A stretch of DNA of 64,000 bases, taken from Dyella silvae (lineage in GTDB: Bacteria > Pseudomonadota > Gammaproteobacteria > Xanthomonadales > Rhodanobacteraceae). Both the position numbers and the translations under genes were made by a program. Numbering within the stretch: the stretch's first letter is position 1; each line of letters starts with the position of its first letter. The notes beneath the pieces were generated by a model that made no database searches, was not told the DNA's origin, and saw only the letters and a list, made by a program, of their open reading frames with translations. The stretch lies in assembly GCF_026421305.1 (NCBI RefSeq), contig NZ_JAPJBQ010000001.1, positions 852,213 through 916,212 of the forward strand, written 5' to 3'. This document shows, piece by piece, positions 1 through 9,011 of this stretch.

Positions 1-582
1 CAGATCGTCGCGACGAATCTCGTCGAGCGAACGCGGGTCGATGGCAGCGGCCTTGTGCGTGTCCACCGCAACCGAGCCATGACCCGGGAAATGCTTGAGC
101 ACCGCAGCCATCCCGCCCAGATGCATACCGCGCACGTAAGCCTGCGCGAGCTCGGCGGTGATCGCGGGGTCCGCATGAAAGGCACGTAGCCCAATGGCAG
201 CATTACCGCGAGCCAGATCAACCACGGGCGCAAAACTGAAATCCACGCCGCTGGCACGCAGCTCGCTGGACATGACCCAGGCATGCTCTTCGGCCAGACG
301 TATCGCATCCTCCGGATCGCGGTCGTACACCGCGCCGATTGCGGACAGCGGCGGCAAACGCGTGAAGCCCTCGCGGAAACGCTGCACCGGACCGCCTTCC
401 TGATCGACGGCGATCAACATGTCGTCGCCACCGGCGCCGCGAATGTCGTCGACCAGCGCCATCAACTGATCGCGCGACTGGAAGTTACGGGAAAACAGCA
501 CCACGCCAGAGACGCCCGGCGACGTCAGCCACGCATGTTCGGAGGCGGCCAGGGTGGTACCGGCCAGACCAATCATCAGCAT
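1..582 (-). CDS. nagZ: beta-N-acetylhexosaminidase NagZ (C-terminus cut by window edge)
   Basis: This is a family 3 glycoside hydrolase that removes GlcNAc from 1,6-anhydro-muropeptides in cytoplasmic peptidoglycan recycling. The 194 codons present begin MLMIGLAG and carry the family hallmarks: AVDQEGG (D60), the KHFPGHG motif at 163-169 and the catalytic-loop His of the VDTH motif (H176). Roughly the last 140 residues of a typical 335-residue NagZ, including the nucleophile Asp, lie outside the window. The ATG at 582 overlaps the TGA of the upstream CYTH gene by 7 bases, so translation is probably coupled. An alternative ATG lies two codons downstream at 576. Confidence 0.95.
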   Translation of the reverse strand, partial: MLMIGLAGTTLAASEHAWLTSPGVSGVVLFSRNFQSRDQLMALVDDIRGAGGDDMLIAVDQEGGPVQRFREGFTRLPPLSAIGAVYDRDPEDAIRLAEEHAWVMSSELRASGVDFSFAPVVDLARGNAAIGLRAFHADPAITAELAQAYVRGMHLGGMAAVLKHFPGHGSVAVDTHKAAAIDPRSLDEIRRDDL

Positions 583-1103
583 GACATCGATTCCCCGGCG
601 GCGTGCCGCTCGTCCGCAGACCACTGTGCATACGGATGGGCAATCAGATTGACGTTGTAGTAACGGGGCAGATGACTGACTTCGCGCCCGAGCCAGGACG
701 GCCGGGGAAACGATGCGTCCACCGTGACAAGTTCTACCTCGGCGACCACCAGCCCGGCGTTGTCACCGAAAAATTCGTCGATTTCAAACAGTACGCCATC
801 CACGGTGACATGGTGCCGGATCTTTTCCAGCACGCCGTCGCACAGTGTGGCAAGCATCTGCTCGGCATCCGCCATCGGCATCGGGTATTCGAATTCAGCA
901 CGCTCGATACCCAGTTGCGCCGACTTGATGTTGAGCCACGCATGATCGCCTGTACGGCGCACGCGCACGGACGCGCGTGCGGTGCCGTCACGCAGTGCTT
1001 GCGCGCCCACCAGATAACCCTGCGCGATGCGTTCGCTGTGCGTAACCGAAGCACGCCAGCTGTCGTCACTCAGAAGAAATTTGCGTTCGATCTCAATGCC
1101 CAT
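576..1103 (-). CDS. CYTH domain protein, probable inorganic triphosphatase or adenylate cyclase-like
   Basis: This 175-residue protein opens with the CYTH signature ExExK (E4, E6, K8) and has the alternating charged strands of the triphosphate tunnel fold, for example the RASVRVRR and AEVELV segments. Bacterial single-domain CYTH proteins bind triphosphate compounds in a metal-dependent tunnel. Many act as tripolyphosphatases and a few (CyaB) as adenylate cyclases, so the exact substrate cannot be read from sequence. It lies between rlmD (65-base gap) and nagZ (overlapping) on the minus strand, which suggests a short operon. The domain call is firm and the reaction is not. Confidence 0.9.
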   Translation of the reverse strand: MGIEIERKFLLSDDSWRASVTHSERIAQGYLVGAQALRDGTARASVRVRRTGDHAWLNIKSAQLGIERAEFEYPMPMADAEQMLATLCDGVLEKIRHHVTVDGVLFEIDEFFGDNAGLVVAEVELVTVDASFPRPSWLGREVSHLPRYYNVNLIAHPYAQWSADERHAAGESMSC

Positions 1104-1168
1104 GCTGCAACCGATAGTGGGGTATGTGATGTGGCCATGAAGGAAGCCAGACCCTTCACGCCTCGGAC

Positions 1169-2482
1169 TTAGCGCTCGAACAGCGCAATCGACTCCACAT
1201 GGGCCGTATGCGGGAACATATCCATCACGCCCGCCGCACTCAAGCGAAAGCCGTGCTTCTGAACCAGAATACCGGCGTCACGCGCCAACGAGCCCGGGTG
1301 ACACGAAACGTACACAATGCGCTGCGTTTCCTTATGCGGCAAGTAGTCGAGCACCTTGTCGGCACCTGCACGCGGCGGGTCGAGCAACAGCTTGTCCCAC
1401 GGCTGCTTCGCCCAATGGGTGTGCCGCTGGTCTTCGAACAGGTTGGCCACCTCGAAGCGTGCGTGGGTGATGCCATTGCGCGCTGCGTTTTCCGCTGCGC
1501 GTTCGACCAGGCCGTGCTCGCCTTCCACGCCCACCACCTCGGCCACGCGGCGGCCGATCGGCAAGGTGAAATTGCCCAGCCCACAGAACAGGTCCAGCAC
1601 GCGATCGTTCGGCTGCGGATCGAGCAGCTCCATTGTGCGAGCCATCATGCGGCGGTTCATGCCGGCATTGACCTGCACGAAGTCCAGCGGACGGAACTCC
1701 AGCTCGACATCTTCAATGGACGCATCGCCACTGGGAATGCGGAAGGCAAGACGCGGGTGCTCCGGCCACAGCGGATGCACGCTCGTTACACCACCGGGTT
1801 GCAGGTAAATGGCAAAACCGTGCTGCTTGCCGAACGCGATGAGCGCAGCCTGGTCGCGCTCACTCAGGGGCGACATGTGGCGAAACACCAGCGCCACGGT
1901 ATCGTCGCCCGCGGCAAATTCGATCTGCGGAATATCGTTGGCCGCATCCATGCTGCTCACCAGCTCTGCCAGCAGCCCGATCTTAGGACCGAGAGCCGGA
2001 TGCACCACTTCGCACCGGCTGATGTCGGCGACAAAGCGAGGGTTGCTCTCTTCGCGAAAACCCACCAGCACGCGGCCTTTCTTGGCCACCGAGCGCACTG
2101 ACAAACGTCCCTTGCGGCGATAGCCCCACGGCTCGTCGGTGAGTGGCGGCAGCCACATTGCCGGTTCAACCTTGCCGATACGCTCGAAGTTATCTTTCAG
2201 AACCCGCTGCTTCACTTCGATCTGCGACACGGCATCCAGATGCTGCAACGAGCAGCCGCCGCACTGGCCGAAATGCTGGCAACGTGGTTCCACGCGATGC
2301 GGTGAGCGGGTGATCAGTTGCACCACCTCCGCTTCGTCGTAATGACGGTGGCGCTTGCGGATGCTGAGCTTCACTTCCTCGCCGAGCAGCGCGCCGCTGA
2401 CGAACACGGCCTTGCCGTCGATGCGCGTAACGCCTTTACCGTCGTGGCTAAGGTCAGTGATGGTGGCTTCGAATTCTTTCAT
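1169..2482 (-). CDS. rlmD: 23S rRNA (uracil-1939-C5)-methyltransferase RlmD
   Basis: RlmD methylates U1939 of 23S rRNA using S-adenosylmethionine. The 437-residue protein has an N-terminal TRAM RNA-binding domain (about 1-58), an iron-sulphur cluster motif with C68, C74, C77 and C157, a Rossmann methyltransferase domain with the DLFCGLGNF motif, and the catalytic cysteine in the VSCHPG motif (C394). Its length matches the family. It starts 73 bases downstream of the ydbL gene, and a strong hairpin with a T-run lies in between, so it is probably transcribed separately. All catalytic features are intact. Confidence 0.96.
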   Translation of the reverse strand: MKEFEATITDLSHDGKGVTRIDGKAVFVSGALLGEEVKLSIRKRHRHYDEAEVVQLITRSPHRVEPRCQHFGQCGGCSLQHLDAVSQIEVKQRVLKDNFERIGKVEPAMWLPPLTDEPWGYRRKGRLSVRSVAKKGRVLVGFREESNPRFVADISRCEVVHPALGPKIGLLAELVSSMDAANDIPQIEFAAGDDTVALVFRHMSPLSERDQAALIAFGKQHGFAIYLQPGGVTSVHPLWPEHPRLAFRIPSGDASIEDVELEFRPLDFVQVNAGMNRRMMARTMELLDPQPNDRVLDLFCGLGNFTLPIGRRVAEVVGVEGEHGLVERAAENAARNGITHARFEVANLFEDQRHTHWAKQPWDKLLLDPPRAGADKVLDYLPHKETQRIVYVSCHPGSLARDAGILVQKHGFRLSAAGVMDMFPHTAHVESIALFER

Positions 2483-2489
2483 GGGGTCT

Positions 2490-2527
2490 CAAAACGCAGG
2501 CGCCCGGGTCATGAGGATCCCGGGCGC
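2490..2527 (-). terminator. Rho-independent terminator after ydbL
   Basis: A 9-bp perfect GC stem (2500-2508 with 2519-2527) with a 10-nt loop is followed on the minus strand by a T-run at 2494-2491. It lies between the ydbL stop and the rlmD start, so it should end the ydbH-ydbL transcript. Confidence 0.7.
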
Positions 2528-2555
2528 GACAATCGGGTAAGGCGGGGCGAACGGC

Positions 2556-3161
2556 TTACTTCTGCTTCCAGGCGCCCGAAGAGTCCTGATAATACCAGCC
2601 CGCACGTGCCCGCTCGATCCAGCCCTTGGCGAACGTAGCGCGGATCTGCGCCTCCCACTCCGGATGGTTGTTGGCGTTGGCCACTTCACGGTAAAGCGCG
2701 TTGCGGTCGCGGTTCTCGTCGGCAACGGCAGCACTCACGCTCGCACGCTGGTCGAGAGGCAGCTTGGCCGCGTCGCGCACGGCCACCAGGCCATCTTGCG
2801 TAAAACCGATGACGCCACTGTTGAACAGGGGGGCAAGCGTATTGCTGAAGCGATCGCGCATGCGGCCATGGATGGCGTCGGTCGTCGGGGTCTGGATACG
2901 GATATTGGGCGCGTCGGCCGCGTAAGCCGCAGGAATCAGCAGATCCAGCAACATGGCCGACGGCTGGCTGCTTTTCTTGGGCGGTGCGGGCGGCTGATCG
3001 CTCTTGGGTGCGGGCGCCGGCGCAGTATTTTCGAGCACGGTACCAATGAACTGGTCGGCGGCCTTCTGCGCCGCAGCCTCAGGGAAGTACACATTGATCG
3101 TGACGCACCCCACCAGTGCGACCAGGCACGTGGTCAACAATCCATAGATGAGCTTGCGCAT
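2556..3161 (-). CDS. YdbL-like DUF1318 lipoprotein with YnbE-like N-terminus
   Basis: This 201-residue protein has a lipoprotein signal ending LVGC (acylated Cys C19), then the strand VTINVYFP, a proline/alanine linker, and a C-terminal DUF1318 domain with the typical ending (IGFTQDGLVAVRDA and AFAKGWIE...GWYYQDSSG stretches). In E. coli, YdbH, the small lipoprotein YnbE and the periplasmic YdbL work together in phospholipid transport between the membranes. YdbL there is a soluble chaperone and YnbE is separate. Here the lipobox plus TIN-type strand precedes the YdbL domain in one polypeptide, which I infer to be a YnbE-YdbL composite. It follows the ydbH homolog by 48 bases. Confidence 0.85.
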   Translation of the reverse strand: MRKLIYGLLTTCLVALVGCVTINVYFPEAAAQKAADQFIGTVLENTAPAPAPKSDQPPAPPKKSSQPSAMLLDLLIPAAYAADAPNIRIQTPTTDAIHGRMRDRFSNTLAPLFNSGVIGFTQDGLVAVRDAAKLPLDQRASVSAAVADENRDRNALYREVANANNHPEWEAQIRATFAKGWIERARAGWYYQDSSGAWKQK

Positions 3162-3209
3162 GTTCTACAACTCCTTCGGGGGTGGAGACTCACCGCTGGG
3201 TGAGAGCGT

Positions 3210-5231
3210 TCAATGGACTTCCGGTCCGTTGCCTTGAATGGCGGCTTTCACGCGCCGGACCAAGGTGGGCCAGTCCACCTGGGTCTGATGGCCAATCACC
3301 TGCAAATGCGGCAGGCCGCTACCTTCGACGATAGTGTAGCCATCCGCATCGTTATCCAGACCACCCATATGACATACGGAGGCCTGCAAGGTGCAATTGA
3401 GGCCGATACGTTTGTAACCAAACGTTTTGAACAGCTTCAGCACCGCGCCCTGCAGACCCGCTGCCATGCCGCCACCGCCCACCGCCGTGAGATTGTTCAC
3501 CGCGCGCTGACTGATGCGCCCGCCGCTACCGGCGAGCAGATTGGCTTTGAACGCCACAGGGTTCCAGTTGACCAGACGTAGCTCGTCGATGGAGCCGTCC
3601 ATACGTCCGGTGATACTGCCGAAATCGAACACGCTGGTCATCGCCCCCAGATCGAGCTGACGCAGTTGTACGTCACCGGTGAGCACCGGACTGGGACCAA
3701 ACGGCCCTTGCAAGGTAAGCCGCGTGATATCGACAAAGCCGTCGAACACGCTCACCGACAGGCCGCCATCGAGCTCGATGCGGTCATCGACGAGGCGCAG
3801 CGCAGGAATGGCGCCACCGAGCGTACCCGGGAACTCCGGCCAGCCCATGGCTTTTGAGAACGCCGCCATGTCGATGCCCGTGAAGGCCAGTGACGTGGTC
3901 AGTCGACGCCCCCTTGCGGCAGCCGGGCGCCACTCCAGATCGCCCACGCGTACACGGCCATTGAGCAACGGTACTTCGACCGCGCGCTGCAGGCTCAACG
4001 AGCCACCTCGGCTCTGCCAGCGGGATTGCGCCGCGCCGTTGGCCATCTTGTAGACCTGCAATGACTGCCAGCCCAGGGTGGTCGCCGGGCGTTCGCCATC
4101 GGTGGTCCAGTCCATCCCGCCACGCAGGCCTTTCGCTGCGAGCCGCCCTTCGCCATCCGCGAAATCCAGACCATCGGTATCGAAAGCGAAGCTGCGCAAT
4201 CCGCTGGCTTCGAGATCGAGGCTGCCGCTCAACTGCCCGGCCACATGCATATCGCGCATGCCCAGCGTTGCCAACCAGGCCTGACCGTACCGCTGATACG
4301 CGGCTGGGAACCGCGCCTGCACTCGTTCCAGCTTGAGTTTCTGCAACTCGCCCTTGGCATTGAAACTCATGGCGCCATCCAGCTGGAGGGCGTCGGCGTC
4401 AGCCACGCGCAGCCGCGTCAACTCCACGGCACCGTTACGCGTCGTAGCCGCCAGGCCCAATTGCACGGGGTGATCAGGCAGATGGGCAAAGATGGGGCCA
4501 AGCAGCAGCTCGCCACCGCGCAGGCTGGCATCCAGGTCGATGCGCGACGGGGAACCCGTGGTGTCGATGTTGAGCCGGCCGTTGCCATTGACCGACTGCC
4601 CAGCCAACGTGCCGCTGGCCGTATCAAACCCGCCCCCGCTCAGCGCGAACTGGCCGGACGCCTGCAGACCCTTATCGGCCAGATCCAGCGCCATATCCGC
4701 ATCAAGCTTGCCGCCTGTGGCGCGACCGGACCACACCGTGCTCAACAAACCCTGCAGCCAGACGGCAGGCACGCCCTTGAGGCTGATTTGCGCGTGGGTA
4801 GGCTGATCCAGCGGCAACGCCGTGCTGGCCTGGGCCGCCCCCTGGGTGATATCGATTTCCAGCGTATTGGCGGCCTCGTCAATCACCATGGTGACTTTGG
4901 CGTTGCTCAACGCGCCGCCCGGCGCACCCGCCAGCTGCGCGGTGCCATCGAACAGCCAGCGCATATGTGTGTCGCGCTGCAAGACGCCCTTGAGATCCAC
5001 GCCGATGCGCTTCCAGCCCATCGATGGCACGTCGGCTTTGGCGGCTTTCAGGTTGAGCATCAGCCCACCCTGGCCGTCCTCGCCGATCTGGGTCTGGACG
5101 TCCTGCATCTTCAGGCCGGGTATGCTGACCGCCTTGGCGCCCAACGCGATGTCAGCCCGGGCGGGCAGCACGAGACCCATCCAGATCAGGATGCCGAGAC
5201 TGAGCAATAGGTAGCTTGATGTGGAACGCAT
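3210..5231 (-). CDS. YdbH-like intermembrane lipid-transport protein (AsmA-like superfamily)
   Basis: This protein of about 673 residues begins with a cleavable or anchoring hydrophobic segment (about 6-25, ending in LPARA). The rest is a long run of beta-strands typical of AsmA/YdbH bridge proteins. The C-terminal block with LDLGAMTSVFDFGSI and the NWNPVAFKANL stretch matches YdbH. E. coli YdbH, TamB and YhdP are redundant lipid bridges across the periplasm. I chose the ATG at 5231 because it places the signal sequence at the N-terminus. An in-frame TTG at 5249 is possible. The next gene is the YdbL-like lipoprotein, its expected partner. The divergent REC-Hpt gene begins only 44 bases away. 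Confidence 0.85.
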   Translation of the reverse strand: MRSTSSYLLLSLGILIWMGLVLPARADIALGAKAVSIPGLKMQDVQTQIGEDGQGGLMLNLKAAKADVPSMGWKRIGVDLKGVLQRDTHMRWLFDGTAQLAGAPGGALSNAKVTMVIDEAANTLEIDITQGAAQASTALPLDQPTHAQISLKGVPAVWLQGLLSTVWSGRATGGKLDADMALDLADKGLQASGQFALSGGGFDTASGTLAGQSVNGNGRLNIDTTGSPSRIDLDASLRGGELLLGPIFAHLPDHPVQLGLAATTRNGAVELTRLRVADADALQLDGAMSFNAKGELQKLKLERVQARFPAAYQRYGQAWLATLGMRDMHVAGQLSGSLDLEASGLRSFAFDTDGLDFADGEGRLAAKGLRGGMDWTTDGERPATTLGWQSLQVYKMANGAAQSRWQSRGGSLSLQRAVEVPLLNGRVRVGDLEWRPAAARGRRLTTSLAFTGIDMAAFSKAMGWPEFPGTLGGAIPALRLVDDRIELDGGLSVSVFDGFVDITRLTLQGPFGPSPVLTGDVQLRQLDLGAMTSVFDFGSITGRMDGSIDELRLVNWNPVAFKANLLAGSGGRISQRAVNNLTAVGGGGMAAGLQGAVLKLFKTFGYKRIGLNCTLQASVCHMGGLDNDADGYTIVEGSGLPHLQVIGHQTQVDWPTLVRRVKAAIQGNGPEVH

Positions 5232-5275
5232 GACGCGCCATTCTGCCAAAAACAGCTGAACGACACGGACTAGTC

Positions 5276-6031
5276 ATGTTCAACACGCTTCCTGGCGACC
5301 CTTCGCAGGCTCCTGCCGCACCCGAAACCGTCCGCGCCCTCGTGGCGGATGATGACGCCAGCAGCCGTCTTTTCCTTGTGGAGGCCTTGCGGGGCCTGGG
5401 TCTGGAGGCCCGGGCCTGCAACGATGGCCAGGCTGCTATCGCCTTGGCTCACGACGAAGCGTTCGACCTGCTGCTGCTGGATTGCCGGATGCCCGGCGCC
5501 GGTGCCGAAGAAGTGCTTGCCGCGTTGAGGCGGGATCCCGAGGCGCTCTCCAGTGACTGCACGGCCGTAGCCACCAGTGCCGAGATGGATGCCTCGGAGC
5601 GACAGCGCCTGCTGGCGGCCGAGTTCAGCGAAGTGCTGCAGAAGCCCTGCAACGTTGCCGATCTGCGCCGCATCCTGACCCTGGTCCAGGCAGGTGCCGG
5701 CGCGATGCCTCTACTGGATGACGCGCAGGCCTTGGCGACCATGGGTGATTCGGATGTAGTGAAGGCCATGCGCACGCTGTTGCGTGCCGAACTGGTAGGC
5801 CTTTATCAGGATCTGGACGCGCTGCGGGAAGACACCGAAGCCCTTGCCGGACGCCTGCACCGACTGCGCTCTTCCTGCGGATTCTGTGGCGCGACCGCCT
5901 TGGGCACCCAGGCCACCGTGCTGCAACGCCATCTCAAGCTCGGTCACTCGGGATCGATGGCGCCACTGTCGCGCTTCCGCCGTTCGCTACTGGCCACGAT
6001 CGAGGCACTCGAATCCAGCGGCGCGGCCTGA
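5276..6031 (+). CDS. Orphan response regulator with receiver and Hpt domains
   Basis: This 251-residue protein combines a receiver domain (about 20-135) and a C-terminal histidine phosphotransfer domain (about 155-245). The receiver has the acidic pocket D25-D27, phosphoacceptor D69 in the LLLLDCRMPG motif, T100 or S101, and K123 in the LQKP motif. The Hpt domain has H195 in the sequence RLHRLRSS, close to the usual HxLKGSS. There is no DNA-binding or output domain, so it looks like a phosphorelay intermediate that accepts on Asp and passes from His, or the reverse. No histidine kinase is adjacent. Its partner kinase is unknown. Confidence 0.88.
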   Translation: MFNTLPGDPSQAPAAPETVRALVADDDASSRLFLVEALRGLGLEARACNDGQAAIALAHDEAFDLLLLDCRMPGAGAEEVLAALRRDPEALSSDCTAVATSAEMDASERQRLLAAEFSEVLQKPCNVADLRRILTLVQAGAGAMPLLDDAQALATMGDSDVVKAMRTLLRAELVGLYQDLDALREDTEALAGRLHRLRSSCGFCGATALGTQATVLQRHLKLGHSGSMAPLSRFRRSLLATIEALESSGAA

Positions 6032-6047
6032 GCCACATCCCCGTCCG

Positions 6048-6761
6048 CTAACGCTGTCGCGACAACGCCACGCCCAGCACCTGCCAGGCACGCAACTCGC
6101 CGCCGCCCAGATGATGCCGAATCACTTCGCGCATCATCACCCGTAGCGCTGACAGGCCCACCGCATCGGGTTGCCGGTCCTCGGAAAGTGCAAGCAGATC
6201 ATCGCCTCGCAGCGCATGTGGCGTGCCGGGACGGCAAGGCGAAGGCCCCTCTTCCACCAAGTAGCGATACAGCTGGCCAGGCTCCACCGGTTCGCCGGAT
6301 TCACCTTCGAACTCGAGTTGCAGGCCATAGCCAATGGCGTCCAGCAGATCACGCTCAAAACGCCGCAAGGTCCACGCCAACGGCTCGGTACTGGCCAGGC
6401 GCGGTAGCGTTCGTGCGTAGGCATCGAACAAGGCGGGATGCGGGTCCTGGCGCCCGGTCAGTCGTACGGCCAGCTCATTGAGATAAAGCCCGGCGAGGCC
6501 GGCATCGCCCAACAGACGCAATGGCGCACTCGTGCTCTCGGCACCCAGCAGGGTCGCGAGCTCTCCCCGCAACAACATATCGAGGGCCAGCGGCTGGAAG
6601 GGCTCCAGCTGAGCTCGCTGCAGGCGCGCGCGCTCGCGCCGCACGCCCCGCGCCACCACACCGATGCGGCCGTAGTCACGTGTCAGGCATTCGAGCAGCA
6701 TGGATGTTTCGCGGTAAGGCCGCGAATGCAGGACGTAGGCCGGCTGCTGCTCGATGCGCAT
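6048..6761 (-). CDS. recO: DNA repair protein RecO
   Basis: RecO mediates loading of RecA onto SSB-coated single-stranded DNA in the RecFOR pathway. The 237-residue protein has the N-terminal OB fold with the stretch GRIGVVARGVRR at about 31-42 and the helical C-terminal domain typical of proteobacterial RecO. Length is normal. It is the last gene of the minus-strand run lepA, lepB, DUF4845, rnc, era, recO, an order conserved in Xanthomonadales. The gap from era is 116 bases, larger than elsewhere in the run, so an internal promoter is possible. Confidence 0.95.
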   Translation of the reverse strand: MRIEQQPAYVLHSRPYRETSMLLECLTRDYGRIGVVARGVRRERARLQRAQLEPFQPLALDMLLRGELATLLGAESTSAPLRLLGDAGLAGLYLNELAVRLTGRQDPHPALFDAYARTLPRLASTEPLAWTLRRFERDLLDAIGYGLQLEFEGESGEPVEPGQLYRYLVEEGPSPCRPGTPHALRGDDLLALSEDRQPDAVGLSALRVMMREVIRHHLGGGELRAWQVLGVALSRQR

Positions 6762-6877
6762 GAGGTGGTTACGATCGAGTACTGCGGAGCAGACGAAGAG
6801 TCAGTGCCAGCGTGCGGTCATCGCCACACCCGAGACGACGATGTGCGCCAGCCCCCTCGCCGTCCATGCCACGCCTC

Positions 6878-7819
6878 TCAGTCCGTGTAGCCGAACTTCT
6901 TGAGCATCGTCTCATCGTCCACCCAGCCTTCGCGCACCTTCACCCACAGGCGCAGGAACACTTTGCGTTCAAAGGTGCGCTCCATGTGCCGGCGCGCGGC
7001 CGTGCCAATAGCCTTGAGCTGCGCACCGCCGTTGCCGATCACAATAGCCTTCTGGCCATCGCGCTCGACCCAGATCACGGCATGGATCTCGGCAACACCA
7101 TCGGGTCGATCCGTGAACTGCTCGATCTCCACCGTGGTGGCGTACGGCAGCTCCTGATCCAGACGCAGCATCAGCTGCTCGCGGACCATCTCGGCTGCGA
7201 GGAAACGCTCGCTGCGGTCGGTGATTTCATCTTCACCGTAAACTGGCGGCTGCACCGGCAGGCGATTGAGAATGCCCAGCTCCAGCTCCTTGAGCCCCTT
7301 CTGCTTCAGCGCGCTGATGTAGAAAACCGCATCAAAACTGTGACTTGCCATCAACTCGGCCACGAATGGCAGCATGGCCGACTTTTCCTTGGCCAGGTCG
7401 ACCTTGTTGATCACCAGCAGCCGCGGCACCTTCTGTTCTACCAGCGCGTCGTAAAGCGCCTGATCTTCATCCGTCCAGCGACCGGCTTCGATCACCTGCA
7501 CAACCAGATCCACCTCGCTGATCGCCGAGCGGGCAGCACGGTTAAGGCTGCGGTTCATGGCGCGCTTGGCGCCACGATGGAGGCCAGGCGTATCCACGTA
7601 CATGATCTGCCCGGCTTCGCTGGTGGCAATGCCCAGAATGCGGTGGCGGGTGGTTTGCGGACGCGGGCTGACGATGGACAGCCGAAAGCCGATCAGCGCA
7701 TTGAGCAGCGTGGATTTGCCCACGTTGGGGCGCCCCGCCAATGCCACGGTGCCGCAACGGAAGTCGTCGTGGGGAAGTTCGGCGGGTGCGCCGAGGTCGA
7801 GTTCGTCGTTGTCGTTCAT
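6878..7819 (-). CDS. era: GTPase Era
   Basis: Era is an essential GTPase that binds the 3' end of 16S rRNA during 30S assembly. The 313-residue protein shows the G1 loop GRPNVGKS (29-36), G3 DTPG (76-79) and G4 NKVD (138-141). A C-terminal KH domain contains the GNGG loop and ends with the [11 protein letters not shown] segment. A roughly 20-residue N-terminal extension rich in Asp precedes the G domain. Its ATG overlaps the TGA of rnc by 4 bases (ATGA), indicating translational coupling with RNase III, which acts in the same rRNA maturation process. Confidence 0.97.
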   Translation of the reverse strand: MNDNDELDLGAPAELPHDDFRCGTVALAGRPNVGKSTLLNALIGFRLSIVSPRPQTTRHRILGIATSEAGQIMYVDTPGLHRGAKRAMNRSLNRAARSAISEVDLVVQVIEAGRWTDEDQALYDALVEQKVPRLLVINKVDLAKEKSAMLPFVAELMASHSFDAVFYISALKQKGLKELELGILNRLPVQPPVYGEDEITDRSERFLAAEMVREQLMLRLDQELPYATTVEIEQFTDRPDGVAEIHAVIWVERDGQKAIVIGNGGAQLKAIGTAARRHMERTFERKVFLRLWVKVREGWVDDETMLKKFGYTD

Positions 7820-8472
7820 GAGTTCAGTTCCTGCAATCGACGCAGCACGCTTTCGGCGGCGTCTTGTTCAGCGGCACGGCGACTGCCGCCGCGACCCTCA
7901 GCCCGGATCTTTGCGGGCTCGGCGATTTCGCAGGAGACGTCAAAGGTCTTGGCGTGATCCTCGCCGTGGCTGTCGATCAGATCGTACTGCGGCAGGGGCC
8001 ATCCGCGCCCCTGCAATAATTCCTGCAAGCGGGTCTTGGCGTCCTTCGACGAGCGCGGGATCGCCGCCACCAGCGGTTCGAACAGCGCACGCACCACGGT
8101 GCGGCATGCGTCAAAACCAGCATCGAGATAGACCGCAGCCACCATGGCTTCAAACGCGTCAGCCAGGATGGACTCGCGACGAAAACCGCCGCTCTTCAGT
8201 TCGCCGGAACCAAGCTTGAGTTCGTCGCCAAGCTCCAGCTCACGGGCAATGACCGCAAGAGCCTGGCCGTTGACCAGCTGCGCTCGCAATCGGGAAAGCT
8301 CACCCTCACTGGCATTCGGGTGAGCCTCATACAGAAGCTCGGCCACAACCAAGCCCAGCAGTGCATCGCCCAGGAACTCCATTCGCTCGTTGTTCGGCTT
8401 CCCAGCGCTGCGATGGGTAAGCGCCAGCTGCGCGAGCGCGGGATCACGAAAACTATAGGCGAGCTTGGTCAA
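7816..8472 (-). CDS. rnc: Ribonuclease III
   Basis: RNase III cleaves double-stranded RNA, including the rRNA precursor. The 218-residue protein has the signature NERMEFLGD (28-36) within the endonuclease domain and a C-terminal double-stranded RNA-binding domain (about 148-216). The start is a TTG at 8472. No ATG or GTG is available, because the reading frame is closed 15 bases upstream by the in-frame TAA of the preceding DUF4845 gene. An AGGA lies very close to the TTG, so initiation may depend on termination of the upstream gene. The 3' end overlaps era by 4 bases. Confidence 0.95.
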   Translation of the reverse strand: MTKLAYSFRDPALAQLALTHRSAGKPNNERMEFLGDALLGLVVAELLYEAHPNASEGELSRLRAQLVNGQALAVIARELELGDELKLGSGELKSGGFRRESILADAFEAMVAAVYLDAGFDACRTVVRALFEPLVAAIPRSSKDAKTRLQELLQGRGWPLPQYDLIDSHGEDHAKTFDVSCEIAEPAKIRAEGRGGSRRAAEQDAAESVLRRLQELNS

Positions 8473-8487
8473 ATCCTGGGCCTGCGC

Positions 8488-8868
8488 TTAACCGCTGACA
8501 TTACCTTGCAGAGCCACACTTTTCTCGAAATGCAGCAGAAAATCGATGTTGTACATAAAGGGAATACGCTTGTCATAGCTGACCATCAGTTCCGCAGCGT
8601 TATCGGCGCGCTTGAGTGTAATGTCTTTGGGCTTGATGGTCGCGTCAGCTACGTACTGAAAATCGAGCTTATATATGAGATCACGACGCAGACTATCCAA
8701 TGATCGTCCTTCTGCGCCGCCGCTGGCCACCTGATTCATAGCCTTGTTAACGCCCATAAACTCAACATATGCAGGAACCAGCTTCATGGCCATAAAACCG
8801 AAGAAGCTAGCGACGACCAATACGAACATAAACCCAATTAGGGTGATACCTGTCTGCTTCGATTTCAT
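8488..8868 (-). CDS. DUF4845 domain-containing membrane protein
   Basis: This 126-residue protein starts MKSKQTGITLIGFMFVL and has one N-terminal membrane segment (about 8-30), followed by a small soluble domain. The GITLIG stretch resembles a type IV pilin prepilin motif, although no pilin function is established for this family. I chose the ATG at 8868 because it has a good AGGGG ribosome-binding site 5-6 bases upstream; longer versions lack one. The gene sits between lepB and rnc, the standard position of DUF4845 genes in Xanthomonadales and Pseudomonas relatives. Its function is unknown. Confidence 0.85.
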   Translation of the reverse strand: MKSKQTGITLIGFMFVLVVASFFGFMAMKLVPAYVEFMGVNKAMNQVASGGAEGRSLDSLRRDLIYKLDFQYVADATIKPKDITLKRADNAAELMVSYDKRIPFMYNIDFLLHFEKSVALQGNVSG

Positions 8869-9011
8869 AGTCCCCTCGCTATGCCACACGTTGCGATTTC
8901 CGGCTGACTGGCCATGCGCCACCGACGCGCCCCGGCAGCCCGGTCGGCGCATCCATTGTCGCCGGTAGCTGCCCCAACGTCACTGGCAGACAGCCTATGG
9001 CCATCACGCTT

